The notes under the pieces: model-generated
What the model saw: the letters and a program-made list of their open reading frames with translations, nothing else
Database searches by the model: none
Told to the model about the DNA's origin: nothing
Made by a program: the position numbers and the translations under genes
Source of the DNA: Bacteroidetes bacterium 43-93
Lineage (GTDB): Bacteria > Bacteroidota > Bacteroidia > Chitinophagales > Chitinophagaceae
DNA length: 64,000 bases
Assembly (NCBI GenBank): GCA_001897855.1
Contig: MKUO01000018.1
Span: 289,463 to 353,462, forward strand
Direction: 5' to 3'
Part shown: positions 27,112 to 36,926 of the stretch, piece after piece
Position numbering within the stretch: position 1 is the stretch's first letter
Layout: each line of letters starts with the position of its first letter

Positions 27112-30100
27112 ATGAAAAGAAACTCTATTTTACTACTCCTTATGGTAGTGCTGTTGTCGGTCAGGGCAGGTGCTCAGATCACAACATACTCGCGCACCGT
27201 GTTAACAGGCCAGGCCTACAATTCTATCTCCAGTGGAACGGTTGTTTCCGATGCTGATTTTACGACCACACCCGGAGATGATAATGACGGTGCATTCACA
27301 TTGACGCTCCCGTTTACATTTACCTATGCAGGTACGGGATACACTACGGTCACTTTTTGCACCAACGGCTGGATAGCGTTTAATGACCAAACCAGCGTCA
27401 TAGCTACAAACAATGGTAACGTATCGTCAGATCTGTTCACGAGCAGTGATCCAAAGCTGGTGCTCGCTCCATGGTTTGGTGATATCAATGCCAACTTTGA
27501 TAATTCCTCACCGGGCATCATGCAGTATGGCAGTATAGGCACAGATGTCTATGCATTTGAATGGTTCCAGGCATCCGGTGATGGCGCAAATGAGTCATCC
27601 ACCAACCTGGTGTCTTTCATGGTGAAGCTATACGGGCCAGGTTCTTCCAGCCCCGGAAGGATTGAGTTTTGCTACGGAGCTGCTTCAGACCCTGGTAATA
27701 TTGTTTTGGGCAATGGTAATGGCGACTGGACCATTGGTATTAAAGACGCCACCGGCGGATCAAGGCATTTTATAAACGCACTGGATAATTCATTTACTTC
27801 TACTGCTACCGTAACAGCATTCCCTGATAGCGGCACAGTTTATCAATTCGATCCTCCGCCTGCATGTACCGGCACACCAACACCGGGTGCGCTTACTACC
27901 ACTAATGCTGTAGTTTGCTCCTCTGATAACTTCACCCTATCTATGACGAATGTTATCATGGAGGGAGATCTTACCTACCAGTGGGAAAAAAATACAGGTA
28001 GCGGCTGGTCTGCTATCTCATCTAATGGTACTAATGAAACATATACCGGAACACAATCTGCTTCAGCATGGTACAGGCTGGCCGTTACCTGTGGTAACAG
28101 CAGCAATACAGGCTATTCAGATTCTATATATGTATCGCATTTCAGCAGTTGCTATTGCCACCCTACCACTAGCAATGGTTGTCAATATGGCGATCGTCTT
28201 GATGAAGTTAAATTAAATACTCTCGACAATTTGTCAACATGCAGTGATAATAACCAGAGTACAGATTATGGTGCGACAGCAGGTATTACCACACTGGGCC
28301 TGGGACGTACTTATACTATGTTAACTAACGTTGGCGATGGTGGCGATGAATATGTTTCTGCGTGGATCGACTTTGATCACAGTGGCACATTTGACGCTAG
28401 CGAATATTTCTTTATTGGCAGCGGCGATGATAGTGCCCCTATATCTTCAGACATTACCATACCAACATCAGCAACCCTTGGCTACACCAAGATGCGTGTA
28501 CGTGTTCGCTGGGATAATGAGCCAACAGACGCTTGCTCTAACCGTTATGGTTATGGAGAAACTGAAGATTATGATGTAAACATCGCTTGTCTTGCTCCGC
28601 TGGCCGATCCGCTGGCAGCTAATAATTATGTGTGCCCCGGCGACGCGGCAGTATTCACGGCTAAAGGCATTGGCGCCGGTATCACCTACAAATGGCAGGA
28701 AAGCCAGGATGGCGGCGCTACATGGCATATGCTGGCAGATGCCGGCGATTACAGCGGCACAGCTACCAACGAGCTGACAGTTGCTAACGCCTCTACATAC
28801 GCCACATATCAATACCGTGTTATCGTATATTCTTCCTGCAATCCCGATAGCACATTTAGCAATGCATCTATCCTTAGCATCAATGCGACACCTGTTATCG
28901 GTACAGACCCGGTAGACGCTGCAGTATGTGCAACACATGATATCAGCTTTACTGCTGCCGCTACGGGAGGTATCATTACCTACCAATGGCAGGTAAGTAC
29001 AGATGGCGGTACTACATGGACAGATCTTAGTGACAATGCACGTTATAGCGGCACCACTTCAGATCAACTGGATATTACCGGCGCACGCAACGGCATGAAT
29101 GGCAATCAGTATCGTGTTGTAGCCGACAATGGCTGCTTCAGTGCAAATTCAGCAGTTGCTACACTTACAGTAAATCCTTTACCAAAGATTACAACAGATC
29201 CTTCCAGCACGCTCATTTGTCCTAACGGCAATGCTACATTTACCGCAGCAGCTTCGGGCGTGGGCCTTTCTTATCAATGGCAGGTGAATGATGGTAACGG
29301 ATGGGCAAACCTTAGCAATGACCCAACTTATAGTAATGTTACCACTACAACGTTGAATATAACGAATGCGCAATATGCTATCGACGGATACAGTTACCGT
29401 ATGGTTGCTACCAGCAGTGTTTGTGCACCTACGGTTCGCAGTGCCGCGGCTACTCTTTCTGTGGGTACTAACATCAATATTACACAGCAGCCTGTTACTT
29501 CCCGTATCTGCGCAAATACATCTACCACCTTCTCTACAGATGCGGTGAGCTCAAATGTAACGTATCAATGGCAGGAAAGTACAGATAATGCTGCTACCTG
29601 GCACAATGTAACTAATACGGGCGTTTATTCCGGCGCTACTACAAATACACTTGCCATTACTTCTGCTCCGCTGTCCATGAATGCTTATCTGTATCGCTGT
29701 GTTATCAGTAGTGATTGTAATAGCGGTGTTTACTCTGATGCGGCGTTCCTGATCGTTTACGATTATCCTGCTATTACCGGCAACCCATCAGATGTATCAC
29801 TTTGTGATGGCCAGGTTACACCTTCTACAGCTATATTCAGCATTTCCGCTACAGGTAGCAACCTTACTTATCAATGGGAAGAAAGTACCGACAACGGTAG
29901 CACATGGAGCGCGTTAAGCAACAATAGCATGTATGCTCTTGTAACTACCAGCAACCTGCGTATAACAAACCCGATACCTTCTCAGGATGGCAATCAATAT
30001 CGCTGCGTTGTTAGTGGTACATGTTCACCTTCTGTAGCATCTACTGCGGCAACAATGCATGTAACTACAAGACCTGCTGTCACAGCACAACCTACGGATC

Positions 30101-31821
30101 AGTTTATCTGCCCCGGAGATAATGCCGTATTTACCTTTACCGCAGTTGGTAATGGTGCTGCTTATCAATGGCAGATAAATACTGGCTCGGGCTATACAAA
30201 TCTTAGCAACAATACTACATACAGTGGTGTAACAACTAATACACTGACTGTAACCGCGCCAACTACCAGCGATAATAATACCAACTATCGCTGTATCGTA
30301 AGCGGCACATGTAGCCCTGATGTAATGACAAATGCTGTGCGTCACTTTGTTTCTACCGCGCCTACAATTACCGGCCAACCTGTAGATGTTAACGGATGCG
30401 AAACAGGAACCGCTACTTTCTATGTTAATGCCGGAGCCATTACTCCGCTCGGATATCCTAATTATCAGTGGGAAGAAAGTGTAGACAACGGCGTAACGTG
30501 GCATACACTCAGCAACGGTCCTAATTATACTGGCACCAATGCATCTTCATTGAATGTTCATAATGTAACCCCTACAATGGATAATAACTTATACCGTTGT
30601 GAGGTAAGTACTACTTGTGGTTCTCCGGTCATGTCTAATCCCGGCAAACTCACTGTAATATTCTTACCAAGGGTTGGTTTACAGCCAGCTAATCAAACTA
30701 TATGTCCTGGTACAAGAATTAATTTCGCTATCACAGGAAGTGGTACGCATATCAATTATCAATGGCAGGTTGATGATGGTTCAGGCTACGTAGATATATC
30801 TTCTTCTGACCCTGCCTATATAGGCAATCATAGCGCGACGCTGATTTTACCTTCTCCGGTTACAACTATGGACAACAACAAATACCGTTGCGTAATAACA
30901 GGTGATTGCACACCTCCTGCTATCTCTCGCCCGGCATTATTGAAAGTGCATAATCCGGTAACGATCGTTTCTCAAACAATCAAGGATACTGTTTGTGAAA
31001 ACAACGATAAACGTATAGGCGTATATGCAAGGGGCAATTCACTGATCTATCAGTGGCAGGTACAAACATCTCCGGGTGTTTATAAAGATCTGCTCAATAT
31101 TCCTCCCTACTCAGGTGCAAATACAGATACATTGCGTATATCTTCGGCTCCGGCTTCTATCTCGGACAACCTGTATCGTTGTATGATTACAGAAAATATC
31201 CTCTGCAATCTTAAGTTCTATAGCAATGATATACCGGTGCATGTTGATGCAGCACCAATAACTACACCGGCTACTACTACTGTTGGATTCTTTAGCTCTG
31301 TTAAGTTTAGTGTACCAAATGTTGGTACCAGCTTCCAGTGGCAGGAAAATGCAAACAATACCGGCTTTACAGATATCACAGATGCTAACCGTTTCGATGG
31401 TATCAATACAAATGAACTTACCATTAAAAATGTAGGTTTTGATATGACCGGAAATCAATACAGATGTGTTGTTGATGGCATCTGTGCTGCGTCTATGGCA
31501 AGTGTGCCGGGTACTCTGATTGTTGATCCATCTTTGAGTGTTAACAAAGTGGCTTCTGCTTCAGACCTTTCTATGAAAGTGTATCCAAACCCACTATCAG
31601 GTACGCAGCTGAACATTAGCTTTAACAAAGCGCTTAAAGGCACTACCAATGTTCGTGTACTGGATAAATTGGGTAACCTTGTTTACCAGGGTACGCTTAC
31701 TCCGGGACAGGCAAACAATGCTTCAATAGAACTTGAGGCAATTGCGGCTGGTGTGTATATGTTACAGGTAACAAATGACAACGATCATTTCAACCAAACG
31801 GTAAGTTTTACCAAGCAATAG
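27112..31821 (+). CDS. Giant T9SS-secreted adhesin 1: GEVED domain and tandem Ig-like modules
   Basis: About 1,569 residues from MKRNSILL; ATG 27106 is two codons upstream. Order: signal peptide ending GAQ; an N-terminal beta-sandwich (about 22-248) with FTLTLPFTFTYAG and TFCTNGWIAF; one Ig-like module; a GEVED domain (about 346-493, ending YGETEDYDV); ten Ig-like modules of about 97 residues, each with TYQWQ, YSG and YRC signatures; and a T9SS type A sorting domain in the last 84 residues (MKVYPNPLSG...AAGVYMLQV). It should be displayed on or released from the surface and act in adhesion, gliding or matrix binding. Ligands unknown. It is paralogous to the next gene over everything but the N-terminal domain. 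Confidence 0.9.
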   Translation: MKRNSILLLLMVVLLSVRAGAQITTYSRTVLTGQAYNSISSGTVVSDADFTTTPGDDNDGAFTLTLPFTFTYAGTGYTTVTFCTNGWIAFNDQTSVIATNNGNVSSDLFTSSDPKLVLAPWFGDINANFDNSSPGIMQYGSIGTDVYAFEWFQASGDGANESSTNLVSFMVKLYGPGSSSPGRIEFCYGAASDPGNIVLGNGNGDWTIGIKDATGGSRHFINALDNSFTSTATVTAFPDSGTVYQFDPPPACTGTPTPGALTTTNAVVCSSDNFTLSMTNVIMEGDLTYQWEKNTGSGWSAISSNGTNETYTGTQSASAWYRLAVTCGNSSNTGYSDSIYVSHFSSCYCHPTTSNGCQYGDRLDEVKLNTLDNLSTCSDNNQSTDYGATAGITTLGLGRTYTMLTNVGDGGDEYVSAWIDFDHSGTFDASEYFFIGSGDDSAPISSDITIPTSATLGYTKMRVRVRWDNEPTDACSNRYGYGETEDYDVNIACLAPLADPLAANNYVCPGDAAVFTAKGIGAGITYKWQESQDGGATWHMLADAGDYSGTATNELTVANASTYATYQYRVIVYSSCNPDSTFSNASILSINATPVIGTDPVDAAVCATHDISFTAAATGGIITYQWQVSTDGGTTWTDLSDNARYSGTTSDQLDITGARNGMNGNQYRVVADNGCFSANSAVATLTVNPLPKITTDPSSTLICPNGNATFTAAASGVGLSYQWQVNDGNGWANLSNDPTYSNVTTTTLNITNAQYAIDGYSYRMVATSSVCAPTVRSAAATLSVGTNINITQQPVTSRICANTSTTFSTDAVSSNVTYQWQESTDNAATWHNVTNTGVYSGATTNTLAITSAPLSMNAYLYRCVISSDCNSGVYSDAAFLIVYDYPAITGNPSDVSLCDGQVTPSTAIFSISATGSNLTYQWEESTDNGSTWSALSNNSMYALVTTSNLRITNPIPSQDGNQYRCVVSGTCSPSVASTAATMHVTTRPAVTAQPTDQFICPGDNAVFTFTAVGNGAAYQWQINTGSGYTNLSNNTTYSGVTTNTLTVTAPTTSDNNTNYRCIVSGTCSPDVMTNAVRHFVSTAPTITGQPVDVNGCETGTATFYVNAGAITPLGYPNYQWEESVDNGVTWHTLSNGPNYTGTNASSLNVHNVTPTMDNNLYRCEVSTTCGSPVMSNPGKLTVIFLPRVGLQPANQTICPGTRINFAITGSGTHINYQWQVDDGSGYVDISSSDPAYIGNHSATLILPSPVTTMDNNKYRCVITGDCTPPAISRPALLKVHNPVTIVSQTIKDTVCENNDKRIGVYARGNSLIYQWQVQTSPGVYKDLLNIPPYSGANTDTLRISSAPASISDNLYRCMITENILCNLKFYSNDIPVHVDAAPITTPATTTVGFFSSVKFSVPNVGTSFQWQENANNTGFTDITDANRFDGINTNELTIKNVGFDMTGNQYRCVVDGICAASMASVPGTLIVDPSLSVNKVASASDLSMKVYPNPLSGTQLNISFNKALKGTTNVRVLDKLGNLVYQGTLTPGQANNASIELEAIAAGVYMLQVTNDNDHFNQTVSFTKQ
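28590..31530 (+). repeat. Ten tandem Ig-like modules of adhesin 1
   Basis: A coding repeat with a period of about 285-300 bp. The DNA word TATCAATGGCAGG (or TACCAATGGCAGG) recurs once per module and encodes YQWQ. Modules are diverged rather than identical, so recombination between neighbours looks old. Confidence 0.85.
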
Positions 31822-31840
31822 TTCTAAATCAATAATGATT

Positions 31841-31873
31841 AAAAGACGCAGCGTATGCTGCGTCTTTTTTTTT
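31841..31873 (+). terminator. Terminator of adhesin 1
   Basis: A 12-bp perfect stem AAAAGACGCAGC / GCTGCGTCTTTT around GTAT, followed by T residues to 31873. It starts 20 bp after the stop codon. Confidence 0.93.
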
Positions 31874-31900
31874 CCTTAATTTTTCTATCCTATTCCAGGA

Positions 31901-31929
31901 GCAGCTTTAATCAAAAAGCTGCTTTTTTT
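31901..31929 (+). terminator. Second terminator-like hairpin between the adhesins
   Basis: GCAGCTTT (31901-31908) pairs with AAAGCTGC (31915-31922) around AATCAA, followed by seven T residues. It lies 28 bp beyond the first terminator, with no gene in between. Confidence 0.75.
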
Positions 31930-32210
31930 AATGTCACATTAAAAGAACTGCACCCCATAACTATTATCCAAACTTATGATAACTAAAACTATAAGAGTGC
32001 TGTTCCCCTCAAATGCTTTACAGGACTTATAAATAAATATTTTATTAATTTATAAATATTCTGATATAATAGTTTATAATATATTCCCAAAAATTAAAAT
32101 TTCATTAGAAAACTACACTTTATAATTTAATGTTAAACTAAATGTTAAATTTATTACACTCCCTAAATAACTATATGGGTTATCTCTATTTGTAATATAA
32201 AGTGAATGTT
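31930..32210. other. AT-rich promoter region of adhesin 2
   Basis: About 280 bp, very AT-rich, without a gene. ATGTTAAA occurs twice near 32130-32150. TCTATTTG near 32186 is one base off the TAnnTTTG consensus, and I cannot assign the promoter firmly. Confidence 0.45.
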
Positions 32211-35200
32211 ATGAAAAAAAGTTCTATTCTATTCCTTCTGCTCGCCATGCTTATGGCCATGCGATCAAACGCGCAATTGGTAACACTTAGCGAATCCTTT
32301 GATGGAACAACCTTTGTTCCCGCCGGCTGGACAGACCTGCTTACATCTGGCACTTGCCCCTGGTCACGCGTCACCTCAGGAAACGTCGGTTATCCATCTG
32401 TATCAGTAAGCCCACACTCAGGTGCGGGAATGGCTTATTTCAATTCTTACAACTATAGCAGCGGCGTACGCTCTATGGTAACACCCTCCTTTTCGTTAAG
32501 CAACAGAGGTTCCAATTCTGCCTCTGTTACATTTTGGATGTTTAGAGACGGCGGTTACAGCTCCTGGCTCGATAAAGTAGATGTTTATATAAATACAAGC
32601 ACTTCTGTGTCATCTGCTACTTTGCTGGGTACCATCTATAGATCTAGCAGTATATCTCCATCAGTATCATCCAATGGTTGGTATCAATACACATTCAGTA
32701 TACCTTCAACATTTTCCGGCAGTACCAATTATCTGTTCTTCCAGGGTACGAGCGATTATGGTAATAGCATTTTTGTTGATGATATCTCTTATTCCACCTA
32801 CCCAAGCGTCTGCTTCGGCACACCTACGCCTGGCAATACAGTTACATCTAACGGCCTTGTATGCTCTACCTCTTTAAATTTCACGCTCTCTGCACAAAAT
32901 GCCACTTCCGGCACCGGGGTTTCATATCAATGGCAAACCTCATCAAATGGTACTACATGGAGTAATGTATCTTCAGGCGGCACATCTGCTACTTATACAA
33001 CCACGCAATCTGCAAGCACATACTATAGGGTAGCTGTTACCTGCAGCAATTCAGGCAATACAGGATACTCAAATCCTACACGGGTTATTTCCACCTCCAG
33101 TTGTTATTGTACCACTTCTAACGGTAGCGGTTGTAGCTATGGCGACAGGATAGATAATGTATCTATTAGTACATTAAATAACAGTAGCGGTTGTAATTCC
33201 AATTCAGGCAGCCATATCGATTATGGTGGCTCTGCCGGGATCCCTACCCTTGGTCTTGGCTTTACATACCCATTATCAGTTACCGGTGGAGATGGCGGTA
33301 CCGAATATGTTGCAGCCTGGATCGATTACGATCAAAACGGCACATTTGATGCCAGCGAATACATTTCAGTTGGTAATTATACCAGTTATTCTGGTGATGT
33401 AACACTTTCAACCAATGTCACAATTCCATCAACCGCAACGCAGGGATATACTAAAATGCGTGTACGTATTCGCTACGGCAGCTCTATTGGCAGCTCAAAT
33501 GCCTGTACCTCCTTTGGCTATGGCGAAACCGAAGATTATGATGTAAACATCGCCTGTGTCACTCCGTCTCCAACAGCATTGCCTGCAACTACAAGCGTTT
33601 GCTCAGGAAATAATGCTACGTTTACAAGTACTGCGGCAGGCTTAGGTGTTACCTACCAATGGCAGGTAAGCACAAACGGTGGTAGCACATGGACTAATAT
33701 AACAAACGGTGGCAATTATAGCGGCGCTACTACAAGCACGCTCACTGTTTCAAATGTAACTTCTGCCATCAGTGGTAACCAGTATCGCCAGGTGGCGTCC
33801 ACTACTTGTTCCAGTAACACAGGTACCAGTAATGCTTCCACACTGATATTAAATACAAATCCTGTAGTAAATACGCAGCCGTCAGCTACAACAACCTGTG
33901 CCAATTCATCTGCAAGTTTCACTACTGCTATGACAGGAGGCACCATTACATATCAGTGGCAGGTAAGCACAAACGGTGGCTCTACCTGGACCAATATTAG
34001 CAATGGCTCACCATACAGCGGCGCCACTTCGGCAACATTAAATATTTCCAGCGCGCCAATCGGCTACAACAACTACCAATACAGGGCCGTAGGTAGCAAT
34101 GGTTGTTTCAATACTAACAGTAATGCCGCGACGCTAACTGTCAACCCGCTACCTGCTATCACTGCCAACCCTTCAAGCACTACTATATGTCCAAATAGCA
34201 ATGCAACTTTTACCGGGGCTGCATCCGGCCTTAGCTTGTCATATCAATGGCAGGTAAGTACAAATAGTGGTTCTACGTGGACAAATCTTACAAACAACGC
34301 TACATATAGCGGGGTTACAACAACCACACTTGCAATAACCAGCGCAACAAATACACTCAATGGTGCTATGTACCGTATGATAGCAACAAGCAGTGTATGC
34401 GCGCCACCGGCCACCACTACAGCGGCTACCTTGAACATAGGGAACGGCATCCTGATAACACAGCATCCTGTTTACCAATACATTTGCGATGGCGGCAATG
34501 CTACCTATAGCGCTGCAGGCCAAAGCACAAACCTGGCATTCCAATGGCAGGAAAGCCGTGATAGCGGTGTTACCTGGACGAATCTGAGTAATGCAGGCGT
34601 TTATAGCGGTGTTAACGCAGCAACTTTGTCAATAACAGGTGCACGTGTTGCCATGAATAACTATCGCTATCGCTGTGCACTATCAAGCGCATGCGTATCG
34701 GCTGCTTATACATTGCCCGCCGCGCTATATGTGGCAACATTACCTGCTATCACCTCTAGCCCTTTAAGCGCTACCATATGCGATAACCAGGCAACAAGTT
34801 TTGTTGTAAATGCAACAGGCTATTCACTAACCTACCAATGGCAGGTAAACAATGGTTCGGGTTATACCAATATTTCAAATGGTGTTATGTATGCAAATGC
34901 TACAACGAATACACTCGCCGTCCGCGGTACAAATCCGGGAATGAGCGGATATACTTATCGTTGTGTAGTCAGCGGTTATTGTACTCCGTCTGTAACATCA
35001 GCAGCAGCCACGCTGACTATTAATACTACTCCTGTTATTAACACACAACCAACTAATAGTTTTATATGCCCTGGCAACAATGCTACCTTTACCATAAACG
35101 CATCGGCTACAGGCATATCCTACCAATGGCAGGTAAATACAGGGGCTGGTTTTACTAACCTTAGTAACAACAGTACCTACAGTGGCGCAACTTCAGCAAC

Positions 35201-36779
35201 GCTTACAGTGACTACACCAACTACTTCGATGAACAGTTATAGATATCGTTGTATTGTCAGCGGCATCTGTTCACCGTCTGTAACATCGGCCAGCGTATCT
35301 CATTTTGTTTCCACACCACCTACAATATCTGCTCAGCCCACAGATAAGCAAACTTGTAACAATACAAATACTTCCTTCTACATTGGTGCTGGTGCCATTA
35401 CGCCAACAGGCTTTGTAAACTATCAATGGCAACTTAGTCCTGACAATGGTAATTCATGGATATCGCTCGCCAATTCAGGTCCTTATAGTGGTGTAAATAC
35501 AGACAATCTTAAAATTGCCAGCCCTGACATGACCTTCAATGGCAACCTTTACAGATGTATTGTAAGTACTTCTTGTAATCCATCTGCAACTTCTAACTCT
35601 GCAAGCCTTACTATACTCATGCCGCCTGCTATTGGGGCACAGCCTGCAAATGTTACGATTTGCCCCGGCAGCCGTGCGGTATTTACAGTTGGTGCAAATG
35701 GCAGCAACCTCAATTACAAATGGCAGGTAAATAACGGTTCCGGTTTCGTAGATATCTCAGGCTCTGACCCTCTGTATGTTGGCAATACCAGCCGTCAACT
35801 AATAATCCCACGTACATCAGTACCAATGGATGGTAACCTGTATCGTTGCGTAATAAGCGGTAGCTGTACGCCTACATTAACATCAAGCGCTGCCGCCTTG
35901 AAAGTGCACAACCCTGTAACAATAGTATCTCAGACTATCGAGGACACAGCTTGCGAAACCAATGAGAAGAAGCTAGGTGTGTTGGCAAAAGGTAATGCAT
36001 TACTGTATCAATGGCAGGTGCAACTATCTCCTGGCATATTTAAGGATCTTGTAAATATTCCTCCATATTCAGGCGCTAATACAGACTCTCTGCGTATTAC
36101 AGAAACTCCTGCTTCATTAAGTGGCAATATCTACCGCTGCATGATTACAGAGAATATTCTTTGTAACCTCAAATTCTATACAAATGATATTCCATTGTAT
36201 GTAAATGCGGCGCCACAAAGTACACCAGCGCAGGTTATTACTCCATTCTTTAGCCCGGTAACATTTACTGTGCCAAACGTTGGCACCAGCTTCCAGTGGC
36301 AAGAGAATGTAAATAATAGTGGATTTGCAGACATTACAGATACTATCCGTTTCCAGGGTGTTAACACTCCGGCATTAACAATCCTGAATGCAGGCTTCGA
36401 CATGAACGGGAACCAGTATCGTTGTGTTGTTGATGGTGTTTGTAAAAATGCAGTCGCTAGTTCTGTATCTAAACTCATAGTAGATGCTACACTTGGGGTT
36501 AATACAGTAAGCAAATCATCTGGTGTATCTATGAAGGTTTATCCTAACCCTCTTGCAGGTGCTCAGTTGAATATCAGTTTCAATAAAACACTTTCAGGCA
36601 CAACACATGCCAGGGTGCTGGATAAATTAGGCAACCTTGTTTACCAGGGTATTATTACTCCGGGCCAATCAAACATTGCATCAATAGAACTCGATGCACT
36701 GGCGGCAGGTGTTTATATGCTGCAGGTAACTAATGAAGACAATCACTTCAACCAGGCTATAAGCTTCACGAAGCAATAA
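32211..36779 (+). CDS. Giant T9SS-secreted adhesin 2: jelly-roll domain, GEVED and tandem Ig-like modules
   Basis: About 1,522 residues from MKKSSILFLL; a GTG three codons upstream (32202) is less likely. Order: signal peptide ending SNAQ; a MAM/cleaved-adhesin-like jelly roll (about 22-200) with SESFDGTTFVPAGW and IFVDDISYS; one Ig-like module; GEVED domain (about 298-448); ten Ig-like modules; T9SS sorting domain starting at MKVYPNPLAG and ending FTKQ. From the first Ig module onward it is collinear with adhesin 1, and modules 9-10 and the sorting domain are nearly the same. The jelly-roll domain suggests carbohydrate or matrix binding. A terminator follows. Confidence 0.9.
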   Translation: MKKSSILFLLLAMLMAMRSNAQLVTLSESFDGTTFVPAGWTDLLTSGTCPWSRVTSGNVGYPSVSVSPHSGAGMAYFNSYNYSSGVRSMVTPSFSLSNRGSNSASVTFWMFRDGGYSSWLDKVDVYINTSTSVSSATLLGTIYRSSSISPSVSSNGWYQYTFSIPSTFSGSTNYLFFQGTSDYGNSIFVDDISYSTYPSVCFGTPTPGNTVTSNGLVCSTSLNFTLSAQNATSGTGVSYQWQTSSNGTTWSNVSSGGTSATYTTTQSASTYYRVAVTCSNSGNTGYSNPTRVISTSSCYCTTSNGSGCSYGDRIDNVSISTLNNSSGCNSNSGSHIDYGGSAGIPTLGLGFTYPLSVTGGDGGTEYVAAWIDYDQNGTFDASEYISVGNYTSYSGDVTLSTNVTIPSTATQGYTKMRVRIRYGSSIGSSNACTSFGYGETEDYDVNIACVTPSPTALPATTSVCSGNNATFTSTAAGLGVTYQWQVSTNGGSTWTNITNGGNYSGATTSTLTVSNVTSAISGNQYRQVASTTCSSNTGTSNASTLILNTNPVVNTQPSATTTCANSSASFTTAMTGGTITYQWQVSTNGGSTWTNISNGSPYSGATSATLNISSAPIGYNNYQYRAVGSNGCFNTNSNAATLTVNPLPAITANPSSTTICPNSNATFTGAASGLSLSYQWQVSTNSGSTWTNLTNNATYSGVTTTTLAITSATNTLNGAMYRMIATSSVCAPPATTTAATLNIGNGILITQHPVYQYICDGGNATYSAAGQSTNLAFQWQESRDSGVTWTNLSNAGVYSGVNAATLSITGARVAMNNYRYRCALSSACVSAAYTLPAALYVATLPAITSSPLSATICDNQATSFVVNATGYSLTYQWQVNNGSGYTNISNGVMYANATTNTLAVRGTNPGMSGYTYRCVVSGYCTPSVTSAAATLTINTTPVINTQPTNSFICPGNNATFTINASATGISYQWQVNTGAGFTNLSNNSTYSGATSATLTVTTPTTSMNSYRYRCIVSGICSPSVTSASVSHFVSTPPTISAQPTDKQTCNNTNTSFYIGAGAITPTGFVNYQWQLSPDNGNSWISLANSGPYSGVNTDNLKIASPDMTFNGNLYRCIVSTSCNPSATSNSASLTILMPPAIGAQPANVTICPGSRAVFTVGANGSNLNYKWQVNNGSGFVDISGSDPLYVGNTSRQLIIPRTSVPMDGNLYRCVISGSCTPTLTSSAAALKVHNPVTIVSQTIEDTACETNEKKLGVLAKGNALLYQWQVQLSPGIFKDLVNIPPYSGANTDSLRITETPASLSGNIYRCMITENILCNLKFYTNDIPLYVNAAPQSTPAQVITPFFSPVTFTVPNVGTSFQWQENVNNSGFADITDTIRFQGVNTPALTILNAGFDMNGNQYRCVVDGVCKNAVASSVSKLIVDATLGVNTVSKSSGVSMKVYPNPLAGAQLNISFNKTLSGTTHARVLDKLGNLVYQGIITPGQSNIASIELDALAAGVYMLQVTNEDNHFNQAISFTKQ
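33550..36490 (+). repeat. Ten tandem Ig-like modules of adhesin 2
   Basis: Same period (about 290 bp) and order as in adhesin 1. The word CAATGGCAGGTAA recurs in most modules. Each module n aligns best by eye with module n of adhesin 1, for example AGAITP in module 7 and NIPPYSGANTD in module 9. Confidence 0.85.
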
Positions 36780-36795
36780 TTACAATAGAGCTAAC

Positions 36796-36825
36796 AAAAG
36801 GCGCGGTGTTTACCGCGCCTTTTTT
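36796..36825 (+). terminator. Terminator of adhesin 2
   Basis: AAAAGGCGCGGT (36796-36807) pairs with ACCGCGCCTTTT (36812-36823) around GTTT, with further T residues after it. Confidence 0.92.
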
Positions 36826-36867
36826 ATACCTGCTCATCCAATAATTAACAACGTTACACATAAAGAG

Positions 36868-36900
36868 AAATCCCTGGCTGAGGTTATCAACCAGGGATTT
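36868..36900 (-). terminator. Terminator at the end of the polysaccharide cluster
   Basis: AAATCCCTGG (36868-36877) pairs with CCAGGGATTT (36891-36900). It lies 27 bp past the stop of the last cluster gene. The T-rich flank is weaker on the minus strand than on the plus strand, so it may act in both directions. Confidence 0.6.
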
Positions 36901-36926
36901 TTAATAGTTTAACGATTAACCCTAAC

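Noticed and set aside
28590-36490. Short words repeated about every 290 bp, suggesting a CRISPR or satellite
   Set aside because: They are codons for the YQWQ signature of Ig-like modules within open frames; spacing and divergence do not fit CRISPR.
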